A stretch of 64,000 nt of DNA from Actinocatenispora thailandica. GTDB lineage: Bacteria; Actinomycetota; Actinomycetes; Mycobacteriales; Micromonosporaceae. The position numbers were made by a program, and so were the translations under genes. The stretch is taken from assembly GCF_016865425.1 (NCBI RefSeq), contig NZ_AP023355.1, forward strand, positions 1,362,198 through 1,426,197. Reading direction: 5' to 3'. Under the pieces are notes generated by a model. The model made no database searches. It was not told where the DNA came from and saw nothing but the letters and a program-made list of their open reading frames with translations. Positions 23,702 to 32,754 of this stretch are shown here, in pieces (positions within the stretch are counted from its first letter, which is position 1; the number at the start of each line of letters is the position of its first letter).

Positions 23702-24364
23702 GTGCGCACCCGCCTGATCCTGTCCCGGCACGGCCAGACCACCTGGCACGGTGAGAACCGGTATGCGGGGGTCAGCGACGTCGATCTCACCGACGCCGGC
23801 CACCGCCAGGCGGTGGCGCTGGGTGACTGGTGCCGGCAACACCGGCCGGACGCCCTGTACGCCTCACCGGTACGCCGGGCCCGGGAGACGATCGCACCGG
23901 TCGCCGTGGCCACCGGCCTGCCCGTACACACCGTGCCGGACCTGCGCGAGGTCGACTTCGGCATCGCGGAGGGGCGGACGCTCGACGAGCTGGCCCCGGC
24001 ACTGGTCGAGGCGTTCCGGGCCGACCCGGCGGCGCACCCGTTCCCGGGCTCGGAGCCGCCGGAGGACGCGGCCCGCCGCGGCGCCGCCGCGCTGCGCGAG
24101 ATCGCGGCCGCCCGGCCCGGTGGCCGCGTGCTCGTCGTCGCGCACAACACGTTGCTGCGGCTGGCCCTGTGCACCCTGCTCGGTCTGCCGGCGGGCCGGT
24201 ACCGCGAGGTCTTCCCTCGGCTCGACAACGGTGCGCTGAGCACGATCGCGCTGGCCGCCGACGGTGCCGGCGTCGCCGCGATCGAAAGCTGGAACGTACC
24301 CCTGTCCGCCGCCGGGCGGCCCGATGCGGCGCCGGTCGCGACTCCCACGACCAGGAGGACCTGA
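23702..24364 (+). CDS. Histidine phosphatase family protein
   Basis: A 220-residue phosphoglycerate-mutase-like phosphatase. LILSRHGQTTWHGENRYAG carries the catalytic His, ASPVRRARETIAPVA the Arg, LREVDFGIAEG the acid residue, and VLVVAHNTLLRL the second His. The GTG start follows GAAGGAG. It is the first gene of the ABC transporter operon and overlaps the binding-protein gene (TGATG). A phosphatase here could hydrolyse a dead-end sugar phosphate. A true mutase role is less likely given the context. Confidence 0.86.
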   Translation: MRTRLILSRHGQTTWHGENRYAGVSDVDLTDAGHRQAVALGDWCRQHRPDALYASPVRRARETIAPVAVATGLPVHTVPDLREVDFGIAEGRTLDELAPALVEAFRADPAAHPFPGSEPPEDAARRGAAALREIAAARPGGRVLVVAHNTLLRLALCTLLGLPAGRYREVFPRLDNGALSTIALAADGAGVAAIESWNVPLSAAGRPDAAPVATPTTRRT

Positions 24365-25794
24365 TGGCACCACAACCCCGTACGGCCGGCGTGAGCCGGC
24401 GGTCGCTGCTGCGCGGCCTAGGCGCGGCCGGCGTCGCGGCTGCCGCCGCACCCGCGCTGACCGGCTGCGTCGTGGAGAGCGCCGGCAGTACCGGCACCGG
24501 CGCCGGGAGCGCGGCCAACGAGGTGACCGGCGCGTTCGACTGGAAGCGCGCCAAGGGCACCACGATCCGCATCCTGCAGACGCCGCATCCGTACCAGAAG
24601 AGCTTCGCGCCGCTGTTGAAGGAGTTCACCGAGCTGACCGGCATCACCGTGGTGCCGGAGCTGGTGGCCGAGGCGGACTACTTCACCAAGCTCAACACCG
24701 AACTGTCCGGCGGTGCCGGTACCCACGACGTGTTCATGACCGGGGCGTACTTCATCTGGCAGTACGGGCCACCCGGCTGGATGGAGGACCTGTACCCGTG
24801 GGTGCAGAACTCGTCCGCGACCAGCGCCGACTACGACTTCGAGGACATCTTCGAAGGGTTGCGGACCTCGACCCGGTGGGACTTCAAGACCGGTTCGCCG
24901 CTCGGGTTCGGCGGCCAGTGGGCGATCCCGTGGGGGTTCGAGACCAACGTCATCGCCTACAACAAGACGTTGTTCGACAAGCGGGGGATCAAGCCGGCGG
25001 ACACCTTCGACGACCTGATCGGCCTGGCGCACGACCTGACCGACCGGAAGAACAACCGGTACGGGATCGCGTTCCGCGGCTCGAAGTCCTGGGCCACCGT
25101 GCATCCCGGGTTCATGACGCAGTTCACCCGGGAGGGCGGCAAGGACTTCGAGGTACACGACGGGCGCCTCAAGGCGACGATGAACTCGCCGGTCGCGGTC
25201 GAGTTCACGAAGAAGTGGGTGGACCTGGCCAAGGCCAGCGGGCCGAGTGCCTGGCCCACCTACGACTATCCACAGTGCACCACCGACCTCGGCAACGGCG
25301 TGGCCGCGATGGTGTACGACGCGGACTCGGCGACGTACCCGAAGAACAAGCCCGGCGCCAGCAAGGAGGCCGGCCACCTCGGTTGGCACCCGGGGCCGGC
25401 CGGTAAGGACGGCAGCTACGCCACGAACCTGTGGACCTGGTCGCTGGCGATGAACTCGGCGTCCAAGCACAAGCTGGCCGCCTGGCTGTTCATCCAGTGG
25501 GCGACCGGCAAGCAGGCGATGTCGAAGGCGGTCAAGCAGGGCGCGTTCGCCGACCCGACCCGGCAGTCGGTGTTCGACCAGACGTTCAAGCAGACGCTCG
25601 GCGGCTTCCCCGGCTACCTGGAGACCTTCGAGAAGGTCATCGGGTCGACGAAGATCCAGTTCACGCCGGAGAAGCAGTTCTTCGACGTGGCCGAGAACTG
25701 GGCGGTCGGCCTGCAGCAGATGTACAGCGGGGCCGACGCGCAGTCCACCCTGGACAAGGTGGCCGCCGCGGCGAACAAGGCCGTCAAGGGCTGA
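24364..25794 (+). CDS. Extracellular solute-binding lipoprotein (family 1), sugar/polyol ABC importer
   Basis: A 476-residue binding protein. The N-terminus is a Tat signal (SRRSLLRG, twin Arg at 12-13) ending in a lipobox LTGC with Cys35, so it is a Tat-exported lipoprotein. The mature part shows the bilobal type: TIRILQTPHPYQKSFAPLLK, WAIPWGFETNVIAYNKTLFD and a C-terminal TPEKQFFDVAENWAVGLQ. It delivers substrate to the two permeases that follow. ATG 24364 was chosen because of the Tat signal and the TGATG overlap. The ligand is not evident, but a polyol or ketose fits the neighbouring enzymes. Confidence 0.9.
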   Translation: MAPQPRTAGVSRRSLLRGLGAAGVAAAAAPALTGCVVESAGSTGTGAGSAANEVTGAFDWKRAKGTTIRILQTPHPYQKSFAPLLKEFTELTGITVVPELVAEADYFTKLNTELSGGAGTHDVFMTGAYFIWQYGPPGWMEDLYPWVQNSSATSADYDFEDIFEGLRTSTRWDFKTGSPLGFGGQWAIPWGFETNVIAYNKTLFDKRGIKPADTFDDLIGLAHDLTDRKNNRYGIAFRGSKSWATVHPGFMTQFTREGGKDFEVHDGRLKATMNSPVAVEFTKKWVDLAKASGPSAWPTYDYPQCTTDLGNGVAAMVYDADSATYPKNKPGASKEAGHLGWHPGPAGKDGSYATNLWTWSLAMNSASKHKLAAWLFIQWATGKQAMSKAVKQGAFADPTRQSVFDQTFKQTLGGFPGYLETFEKVIGSTKIQFTPEKQFFDVAENWAVGLQQMYSGADAQSTLDKVAAAANKAVKG

Positions 25795-25807
25795 CGGGAG
25801 CGCTGCG

Positions 25808-26749
25808 ATGACTCTGGCTGACGAGACGGCGCCGACGCGCGAGGCCACCGAACCCGCGGAGCCACCGCGCGTACCGGCGTGGCGCCGCGGAGCGCGCCCC
25901 TACCTGCTGTCCATCCCGGCGCTCGCCGTCGTGGTGGGCATCCTCTACCCGTTCCTGTCCGGCGCGTACTACTCGTTGCTGGACTACTCGGCCGGCAACA
26001 CACACGTCAAGCTGGTCTGGTTCCGCAACTTCGCCGACGTGTTGAGCGACGGCGGGCTGTGGCGCTCGGTCGGTGTGACGGTCGAGTACGCGCTGATCGC
26101 CACCGCGGTCGAGACGGTGCTCGGCGTCGGCGTGGCCCTGCTGCTCAACCGGTCCACCCTGATCGGCCGGATCTTCGAGAAGGTACTGATCCTGCCGCTG
26201 ATGATCGCCCCGGTCATCGCCGCGACGATGTGGAAGCTGATGTTCGACGCGAACTTCGGCATCCTCAACCACGTGCTCGGTCTCGGCCACACGTTCAACT
26301 GGTTGAGCAAGGACCACGCGCTGTACTCGGCGATCCTCGTCGACGTCTGGGTGTACACGCCGTTCGTCGCGGTGCTGGTGCTGGCGGGGATCCGCTCGCT
26401 GCCGGCCGAACCGTTCGAGGCGTCCGATGTGGACGGCGCGAGCTGGTGGTACATGTTCCGCCGGCTGATGCTGCCGATGATCTATCCGTACATCCTGGTC
26501 GCGGTCATCTTCCGGCTGATGGACTGCCTGAAGATCTTCGACATCATCTACGCGCTGACCGCCGGCGGCCCCGGCACCGTGACGACCACGTTGCAGATCA
26601 ACGCGTTCGAGGACTCGATCACCCACTTCAACTACTCGCGCGGCAGCACGTACATGTTCCTGCTGTGGGTACTGGTGTTCATCGCCGCGCGGTTCCTGGT
26701 CGGTGTGTTGACGAAGGCGCAGAAGCGCGCCGCCGGAACGGAGGGATGA
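25808..26749 (+). CDS. ABC transporter permease (MalF/UgpA type)
   Basis: A 313-residue inner-membrane permease with six predicted helices. The first is LLSIPALAVVVGILYPFLSG. The cytoplasmic EAA loop reads EPFEASDVDGASWWYMFRRL, which contacts the ATPases. It starts 13 bases after the binding-protein gene with GGGAGCG upstream, and its stop overlaps the second permease. It works with the products at 24364, 26746, 27618 and 28705. Confidence 0.9.
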   Translation: MTLADETAPTREATEPAEPPRVPAWRRGARPYLLSIPALAVVVGILYPFLSGAYYSLLDYSAGNTHVKLVWFRNFADVLSDGGLWRSVGVTVEYALIATAVETVLGVGVALLLNRSTLIGRIFEKVLILPLMIAPVIAATMWKLMFDANFGILNHVLGLGHTFNWLSKDHALYSAILVDVWVYTPFVAVLVLAGIRSLPAEPFEASDVDGASWWYMFRRLMLPMIYPYILVAVIFRLMDCLKIFDIIYALTAGGPGTVTTTLQINAFEDSITHFNYSRGSTYMFLLWVLVFIAARFLVGVLTKAQKRAAGTEG

Positions 26750-27618
26750 TGGCCCGACGCGAGCTCATGCCCGGGCAGAAGCGGGTCAGCGCCGGCGGCG
26801 TCGTCGCCGACACCGTCACCGTACTGTGGTTCATCTTCGCGTTGTTCCCGATCGTGTGGATGTTCCTGCTGTCGTTGAAGAACAACGTGCAGCAGACGTC
26901 GACCTACTTCGGCTTCACGCCCACCTGGACCAACTACCTGACCGTACTGGGATCCAAGGGTGAGCAGCTGACCAGCGTCGACTTCAAGTCCGCGGTGCTG
27001 ACCAGCGTGCTGGCCTGCGCCGGGGCGACCGCGGTGTCGCTGGTGGTGGGCATCCCGGCGGCGTACGCGGCCGGGCGGTGGAAGTTCCGCGGCGCCGAGT
27101 CGCTGATGTTCAACATGCTGTCGTTCCGGTTCGCGCCGGAGCTGATGGTCATCGTGCCGCTGTTCGTCATCTACCACTACCTGCACCTGTTCGACACCAC
27201 GGTCGGGCTGATCTGGGTGCTGCAACTGGTCACGATGCCGCTGGTGGTGTGGATTCTCCGGTCGTACTTCCAGGACCTGGCGCCGGAGCTGGAACAGGCC
27301 GCGCTGCTGGACGGCTACACCCGGATCCGGGCGTTCTTCTCGGTGGCGTTGCCGCTGGTGCGGCCCGGCATCGCGGCGGCGGCGCTGCTGGCTTTCATCT
27401 TCGCCTGGAACAACTACATCTTCCCGTTGATCCTGACCGACTCGAACGCCACCACGGTCACCGTCGCGGTGACCAAGTTCCTCGGTGGCGGCGGCCAGGC
27501 GTACTACAACCTGACCGCCGCGGCGGCCCTGCTCGGTGTGCTGCCGCCGCTCGTGCTGGCGCTGTGCATCCAGCGGTACCTGGTCCGCGGGCTCTCCTTC
27601 GGGGCGGTGAAATCCTGA
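26746..27618 (+). CDS. ABC transporter permease (MalG/UgpE type)
   Basis: A 290-residue permease, the partner of the upstream MalF-like subunit. VLWFIFALFPIVWMFLLSLK is the first helix, and the EAA loop is ELEQAALLDGYTRIRAFF followed by ALPLVRPGIA. Two adjacent ATGs (26746, 26749) compete; the second is better spaced from GGAGGG, so the protein may be one residue shorter. It overlaps the upstream stop, and its own stop overlaps the first ATPase start (TGATG). Confidence 0.9.
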   Translation: MMARRELMPGQKRVSAGGVVADTVTVLWFIFALFPIVWMFLLSLKNNVQQTSTYFGFTPTWTNYLTVLGSKGEQLTSVDFKSAVLTSVLACAGATAVSLVVGIPAAYAAGRWKFRGAESLMFNMLSFRFAPELMVIVPLFVIYHYLHLFDTTVGLIWVLQLVTMPLVVWILRSYFQDLAPELEQAALLDGYTRIRAFFSVALPLVRPGIAAAALLAFIFAWNNYIFPLILTDSNATTVTVAVTKFLGGGGQAYYNLTAAAALLGVLPPLVLALCIQRYLVRGLSFGAVKS

Positions 27619-28712
27619 TGGCAAGTCTCACCCTGGACGGCGTCACCAAGTCGTACGGCAAGACCCGGGCGCTGACCGAGCTGTCCCTGTCGGTGGGCGA
27701 CGGCGAGTTCTTCGTCATCCTCGGCCCGTCCGGCGCCGGCAAGACGACCACGCTGAAGTCGGTCGCCGGGCTGGAGCCGATCGACGACGGCAGCGTGCAC
27801 ATCGGCGGGACCGACATGGCCGGCGTCGAGCCGTACCGGCGCAACGTCGCGATGGCGTTCGAGAGCTACGCGCTCTACCCGCAGAAGACCGTGCACGACA
27901 ACCTCGCCTCGCCGCTGCGGTCCGGCCGTACCGGCACGTACTCGCGGGCCGAGCAGGACGAGCGGATCCGCGAGGTGACCGAGACGCTCGGCATCGCGCA
28001 CCTGCGCTCGCGCTTCCCCCGGGAGCTGTCCAACGGGCAGCGGCAGCGGGTCGCGCTGGGCCGGGTGCTGGTGCGGCCGGCCGGCGCGTACCTGCTGGAC
28101 GAGCCGCTGTCGCACCTGGACGCCAAACTGCGCGCGGCGATGCGCGCCGAGCTCAAGCAGCTGGGTGCGATGTCCTCGACCACCACCCTGTACGTCACGC
28201 ACGACTACCAGGAGGCGCTGGCGCTCGGCGACCGGATCGCGGTGCTGCGGGCCGGCCAGGTGGTGCAGGTCGGTACCGCGGCACAGATCTGGTCCCGGCC
28301 GAGCGACACGTTCGTGGCCCGCGCGCTCGGCCAGCCCGAGATGATGCTGCTGCCGGCGACCGTGGACGGCGGGCGGATCCGCACCGCCGACGGTGCCCTG
28401 GACATGGCCGCACCGGCCGGGCTGGAGCGCGGCCCGGTGCTGCTCGGCATCCGGCCGCGGGCGCTGACCGTCGGCGACCGGGACGGCGCGGTGACCGTGC
28501 GCGGCAGCGTACGGCTGGCCGAGCGGCTCGGCCGGGTCATCGAGCTGACCGTGCGCAGTCACGACACCGACCTGGTGGCGGTGGTGGCCAGTGCCGTGGC
28601 ACCGGCCGAGGGCGCCGACGTGACGCTGTGCGTACCACCGGCCGAGGTGCACGTGTTCGTCGACGACACCCGCTGGGGATCCGTGGCCGGCAAGGAGGAC
28701 CGTGATGCCTGA
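27618..28712 (+). CDS. ABC transporter ATP-binding protein 1 (MalK/UgpC type)
   Basis: A 364-residue ATPase. Walker A is GPSGAGKTTTLK, the signature is ELSNGQRQRVALGR, Walker B is YLLDEPLSHLDA and the switch His is in LYVTHDYQEAL. A C-terminal TOBE/MOP regulatory domain follows from about residue 235. The Q-loop position reads AFESYALYP, with Glu where MalK has Gln. It is followed by a second, different ATPase, so the importer probably uses a heterodimer, as in the rhizobial glycerol GlpST pair. Confidence 0.9.
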   Translation: MASLTLDGVTKSYGKTRALTELSLSVGDGEFFVILGPSGAGKTTTLKSVAGLEPIDDGSVHIGGTDMAGVEPYRRNVAMAFESYALYPQKTVHDNLASPLRSGRTGTYSRAEQDERIREVTETLGIAHLRSRFPRELSNGQRQRVALGRVLVRPAGAYLLDEPLSHLDAKLRAAMRAELKQLGAMSSTTTLYVTHDYQEALALGDRIAVLRAGQVVQVGTAAQIWSRPSDTFVARALGQPEMMLLPATVDGGRIRTADGALDMAAPAGLERGPVLLGIRPRALTVGDRDGAVTVRGSVRLAERLGRVIELTVRSHDTDLVAVVASAVAPAEGADVTLCVPPAEVHVFVDDTRWGSVAGKEDRDA

Positions 28713-29793
28713 CAGCCTGGTGCTCGACCAGTTGCGCAAGACCTACCGCACCCGCGGCCGGGAGCCGTTCGAGGCGGTGCGCGGCATCGACCTGGACGTC
28801 TCGGCCGGCGAGCTGGTCGCCCTGCTCGGGCCGTCCGGCTGTGGCAAGACGACCACGCTGCGGATGATCGCCGGACTGGAGACGGTGACCTCCGGCGACA
28901 TCCGCATCGGCGGCCGGTCCGTACCGGACCTGCCACCGGGCAAGCGGAACCTGGGCGTCGGGTTCGAAAGCTACGCGCTGTACCCGCCGTTGACGGTGCG
29001 GGAAAACCTCGCGTACGGGCTGAAGGCACGCAAGGTGCGGGATGCCGACGCGCAGGTCGACACGCTCGCCGCCCGGCTGGAGATGACCGAACTGCTGCCG
29101 ATGCGGCCGTCCGGGCTCTCCAGCGGGCAGAAGCAGCGGGTGGCGCTGGCTCGCGCGCTGATCCGCCAGCCACCGGTACTGCTGCTGGACGAGCCGCTGT
29201 CGCACCTGGACGCGTCCGCACGGCAGCGGGTGCGGCGCGAGCTGCGCACCCTGCAACGCGAGTTCGGGTACACCACGATCGTGGTCACCCACGACCAGTT
29301 GGAGGCGCTGAGCCTGGCCGACCGGATGGCCGTGATGGACGCGGGCGTGATCCAGCAGTTCGGCACCCCGGACGAGATCTACGACGACCCGGCGAACCGG
29401 TTCGTCGCCGACTTCGTCGGTGAGCCGCCGATGAACCTGGTGGACGGGGTGGTCGAACAGCGGTCCGCCGGCACCGTGGTGCACCTGGGCCAGGCCGGTT
29501 TCCTCGCCACCTCGGCCCGGCACGCCACCGACGGCGCGAAGGTGACCGTCGGCCTGCGCCCGCAGGACTGCGTCACGGCCGCCGACGGCTCCGGCCTGAC
29601 CTGCACCGTGCGGGTGTTCGAAAACCTGCTGGAGTACGGCCTGGGCACGCTGGACGTGGCGGGCATCGCCGCGCCGCTGCTGGCGCAGACCGGTTCGGAC
29701 ACCGTGTGGGCCACCGGTGAGACGGTGCGGATCGCCGCGCCGCCCGAGCGGGTCTACCTGTTCGACCAGGGGTCCGGCGACCGGGTCCGCTGA
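28705..29793 (+). CDS. ABC transporter ATP-binding protein 2 (MalK/UgpC type)
   Basis: A 362-residue ATPase, the second of the pair. Walker A is GPSGCGKTTTLR, the signature is GLSSGQKQRVALAR, Walker B is LLLDEPLSHLDA and the switch His is in VVTHDQLEALS. A TOBE domain closes the protein. The Q-loop again has Glu (GFESYALYP). ATG 28705 was chosen because it is 6 bases from AGGAGG and overlaps the upstream stop. It is the last gene before a strong terminator. Confidence 0.9.
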   Translation: MPDSLVLDQLRKTYRTRGREPFEAVRGIDLDVSAGELVALLGPSGCGKTTTLRMIAGLETVTSGDIRIGGRSVPDLPPGKRNLGVGFESYALYPPLTVRENLAYGLKARKVRDADAQVDTLAARLEMTELLPMRPSGLSSGQKQRVALARALIRQPPVLLLDEPLSHLDASARQRVRRELRTLQREFGYTTIVVTHDQLEALSLADRMAVMDAGVIQQFGTPDEIYDDPANRFVADFVGEPPMNLVDGVVEQRSAGTVVHLGQAGFLATSARHATDGAKVTVGLRPQDCVTAADGSGLTCTVRVFENLLEYGLGTLDVAGIAAPLLAQTGSDTVWATGETVRIAAPPERVYLFDQGSGDRVR

Positions 29794-29809
29794 CCGCCGC
29801 CTCCGGTGA

Positions 29810-29838
29810 GCTGCCTCCCGGGACGCCCGGGAGGCAGC
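29810..29838 (+). terminator. Terminator of the ABC transporter operon
   Basis: GCTGCCTCCCGGG and CCCGGGAGGCAGC form a perfect 13-base stem with a 3-base loop, 16 bases after the stop codon. It lacks a U-run, as is common in high-GC actinomycetes. It may serve both strands because the DeoR gene converges on it. Confidence 0.75.
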
Positions 29839-29860
29839 ACCGTCTGCGCTGACCGGCGGA

Positions 29861-30652
29861 TCAGACGGGGTCGGCGACCACCAGCTCGATGTCGTGCTGC
29901 CGCACGTCGGCCTGGTCGTCGTCGTCCAGCCCGGCGTCGGTGACCAGCAGGTCGAAGTCGTCCAACCGGCCCAGCAGGTGCGGCGCCGGACGGCCGAACT
30001 TGGCGTGGTCGATCATCAGCACGGTGCGCGCCGCGTGTTCGATCATCGACCGGCGCACCATCAGCGTCGCCTCCGACCGGTGGTAGCAGGCACCGTCGAG
30101 CACCGCGGTGGTCGACATGAACAGCACGTCGGCGTGCAGCTCCCGGATCGCGTCGATGGTCTGCACGCCGTAGCAGCCGTCCTGGATCCGTTGGTACTTG
30201 CCGCCCAGCACGATCAGGTCCACACTGGACACTTCGCCGAGCCGCGCCACGACCGGCAGGAAGTTCGTCGCGACGGTCAACGGCGCACGCTCGATCAGGT
30301 GCGGCGCCAACGCCATCGCCGTCGTGCTGTCGTCCAGGAAGATCGTCTGGCCCTGATGGATCTCCGCCGCCGCGGCCGCCGCGATCGCCGCCTTCTCCCG
30401 GCGCATCGCCTTGGTCCGGTCCGGCACGCTGGCCGTCAACAGCGCCGACGGGTTCGCGGTGGCGCCGCCGCGCAGCTTGATCAGCCACCCCTCGGTGACC
30501 AGCGCGTCCAGATCGCGATGCACGGTCATCACGCTGACGCCGTAGGTCCGGGCCATGTCGTCGACCCGCGCGAACCCGTCCGCCAGGATCTGCCGCCGGA
30601 TCTGCTCACGCCGCTCCAGCGGTGCCACCCGACCGTTGTCCCCGTCCGTCAC
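29861..30652 (-). CDS. DeoR/GlpR family transcriptional regulator
   Basis: A 263-residue regulator. The N-terminal DeoR helix-turn-helix (RREQIRRQILADGFARVDDM, then YGVSVMTVHRDLDALVTEGW) covers residues 14-65. The sugar-phosphate-binding ISOCOT-like domain contains TIFLDDSTTAMALAPHL and GGKYQRIQDGCYG. DeoR proteins usually repress sugar or polyol operons and are released by a phosphorylated intermediate. Its place at the end of the transporter operon makes it the probable regulator of the polyol locus, with the inverted repeats near 23481, 23624 and perhaps 9510 as candidate sites. Confidence 0.9.
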   Translation of the reverse strand: MTDGDNGRVAPLERREQIRRQILADGFARVDDMARTYGVSVMTVHRDLDALVTEGWLIKLRGGATANPSALLTASVPDRTKAMRREKAAIAAAAAAEIHQGQTIFLDDSTTAMALAPHLIERAPLTVATNFLPVVARLGEVSSVDLIVLGGKYQRIQDGCYGVQTIDAIRELHADVLFMSTTAVLDGACYHRSEATLMVRRSMIEHAARTVLMIDHAKFGRPAPHLLGRLDDFDLLVTDAGLDDDDQADVRQHDIELVVADPV

Positions 30653-30745
30653 GCCGGAATTCTACGTCGATCGGATCGGACCGGGCCGGACGGGGAGTTG
30701 CGTATCGCGGTGGCGACACCGGGCCGGACCGGGCAGGCTGGTGGC

Positions 30746-31618
30746 ATGACGCGGGTGTACGAGGACGGGGACGTGCTGGCCTACCAGCGCCGGGTGGCGA
30801 GCTGGCTCGGCGCCGACCCGGTGCTGCACGCGATGCCGGCGTCACTGCTCGCACAGCGCGTCGACGGCACCGTACCGGTCGAGCCGGACGCCTGGTGGCT
30901 GCGGGTCTGCGCGGACGACGGCACGCTGCTCGGAGTGGCGCTGCGGACCCCGCCGTACCCGCTGCTGCTCGCCGCGATGCCGGCGGCGGCGGCCGAGGCG
31001 GTCGCCGACTGGTGCGTGGCCCGGCCCGGCCGGTTGACCGGTGTCGGTGGCCCGCGGGCGGCCGGTGACCCGTTCGTCGCCCGCTACGTGGCGGCCACCG
31101 GGGCACGGTCGCAGCTGTGGATGGCGCAACGGATGTACCGGCTCGACGCGGTGACCCCGCCGACCGGGGTGCCCGGCGCGGCGCGGCCGGCGGTACCGGC
31201 GGAGATTCCGCTGCTGTCCGGGTGGGTGTCCGCGTTCGCGGCCGAGACAGGTGCCCCGGTGCCGGATCCCCGGCTGGCGGAACGGATCGCGGCCGGACTG
31301 CTATGGGTCTGGACCGACGACGAGCGTCCGGCCGGCGACCCGGTGCCCGGTGCCGGTTCGCCGCCCGTCGCGATGAACTGGATCTCCCCGCCCGCGGCGG
31401 GCGTGGTACGGGTCAGCGCCGTGTACACGGCACCGGAGCGGCGCGGCCGCGGGTACGCCAGCGCGCTGGTCGCGGCGACCAGCCAGGCGGCGCTGGACGC
31501 CGGTGCGTCGGCCTGCACGCTGTTCACCGACCTGGCCAACCCGACCTCGAACGCGATCTACCAGCGGATCGGCTACCACCCGGTGGCCGACGCCGGCCAG
31601 TGGCGCTTCACCGCCTGA
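30746..31618 (+). CDS. GNAT family N-acetyltransferase
   Basis: A 290-residue acetyltransferase. The GNAT core lies in the C-terminal third: VVRVSAVYTAPERRGRGYAS is the acetyl-CoA pyrophosphate loop (RGRGYAS), followed by ACTLFTDLANPTSNAIYQRI and GYHPV. The N-terminal part resembles the substrate domain of two-domain GNATs. The long upstream open frame is a shadow; ATG 30746 starts the conserved protein. Substrate unknown, and the context gives no hint. Confidence 0.83.
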   Translation: MTRVYEDGDVLAYQRRVASWLGADPVLHAMPASLLAQRVDGTVPVEPDAWWLRVCADDGTLLGVALRTPPYPLLLAAMPAAAAEAVADWCVARPGRLTGVGGPRAAGDPFVARYVAATGARSQLWMAQRMYRLDAVTPPTGVPGAARPAVPAEIPLLSGWVSAFAAETGAPVPDPRLAERIAAGLLWVWTDDERPAGDPVPGAGSPPVAMNWISPPAAGVVRVSAVYTAPERRGRGYASALVAATSQAALDAGASACTLFTDLANPTSNAIYQRIGYHPVADAGQWRFTA

Positions 31619-31742
31619 CGGTTCCGCCGTCGATGGCGGGGTCGGGCGGTCCGGGCGGATCCGGGTACGAACCGGGCGGCCGTGCGGCGGAACCGCAAGC
31701 AGGATCAGGCGGCGGGCACCGGGCGGCGCCGATGATGAACCC

Positions 31743-32693
31743 ATGGATGCGGAACGGGACCGGCTGCGCGAGCTGCTCGACGTGATCGTCGACAGCGTCG
31801 CGGACCGGGCACCGGACGAGACGGACGGCGCGGCGCTCGCGGCCCGCGCGTACCTGTCCCGGTACCACTTCGACCGGTTGGTGTCGGCCGCGATCGGGGA
31901 ACCACCGGGCGGGTTCCGGCGGCGGCTGCTGCTGGAGCGGGCCGCCTGCGAGCTGCGCGACGGCGCGGCGGTCACCGACGTGGCCTACCGCGCCGGGTAC
32001 GGCTCGCCGGAGGCGTTCACCCGGGCGTTCGGCCGGGCGTACGGGCGGCCACCGTCGGCGCTGCACGGCGACCCCGGCAGCCGGGTGCAGCTGCCCGCCC
32101 CCAACGGCATCCACTTCCATCCTCCGGGCAACCTGCGGGTGCCCGGCGACCCGAGGAGGTCCGGCATGGACGTCACCAGTACGATCCTGGCCCACGACAA
32201 CTGGCTGGTCGGCGAGATTCTGCGGCACGCCGAGAGGCTGCCGGACGAGGTGCTGGACCGGCCGATCACGATGAGCATCGACGCGCTGGACGCCGGCGAC
32301 GGGCTGCGCGGTCTGCTGCACACCCTGGTGTCGACGAAGGAGCGGTGGACCGCGGCGGTGCAGGGCAGCCGGCCGCCGGGCGGTGACCCGCTCGGCTCCC
32401 GGTTGCCGGACTCCGAGCGCACGCTGCCGGCGCTGCGCCGCCGGTACGCGGTGGCCGGGCCGGCGTTCCTGGAGCTGGCGAACGGGATCCGGGCCCGCGG
32501 TGAGGAGGACACCACCTTCATCGACGTCACCTGCGACCCGCCCCGTACCTTCAGCTACGGGGAGATGATCGCGCACGTGCTGAACTTCTCCGCGTACCGG
32601 CGGACGCTCGCGGTCGGCGCGCTGCACGAGTACGGCATCGACGCGCTCGGGTTCGGTGACCCGGTGTCCTACTCCGCCGACCGTCCACAGTAG
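31743..32693 (+). CDS. AraC-type DNA-binding domain fused to a DinB-like domain
   Basis: A 316-residue protein. Residues 1-105 hold an AraC helix-turn-helix (YLSRYHFDRLVSAAIGEPPG, then VTDVAYRAGYGSPEAFTRAF). Residues 140-310 resemble a DinB/DUF664 four-helix bundle: ILAHDNWLVGEILRHAERLP, LLHTLVSTKERW and GEMIAHVLNFSAYRR, whose histidines could form a metal site. DinB-like enzymes often transfer or detoxify using thiol cofactors such as mycothiol. ATG 31743 is chosen as the family N-terminus. The fusion suggests ligand-responsive regulation. Confidence 0.75.
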   Translation: MDAERDRLRELLDVIVDSVADRAPDETDGAALAARAYLSRYHFDRLVSAAIGEPPGGFRRRLLLERAACELRDGAAVTDVAYRAGYGSPEAFTRAFGRAYGRPPSALHGDPGSRVQLPAPNGIHFHPPGNLRVPGDPRRSGMDVTSTILAHDNWLVGEILRHAERLPDEVLDRPITMSIDALDAGDGLRGLLHTLVSTKERWTAAVQGSRPPGGDPLGSRLPDSERTLPALRRRYAVAGPAFLELANGIRARGEEDTTFIDVTCDPPRTFSYGEMIAHVLNFSAYRRTLAVGALHEYGIDALGFGDPVSYSADRPQ

Positions 32694-32704
32694 ACGGTGC
32701 AGCG

Positions 32705-32740
32705 GCCGGGCAGGGGGCCCGTACCGATCCCCTGCCCGGC
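32705..32740. terminator. Bidirectional terminator
   Basis: GCCGGGCAGGGG (32705-32716) and CCCCTGCCCGGC (32729-32740) form a perfect 12-base stem with a 12-base loop in the 61-base gap between convergent genes. Confidence 0.75.
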
Positions 32741-32754
32741 GAGTGCTCGACCGG

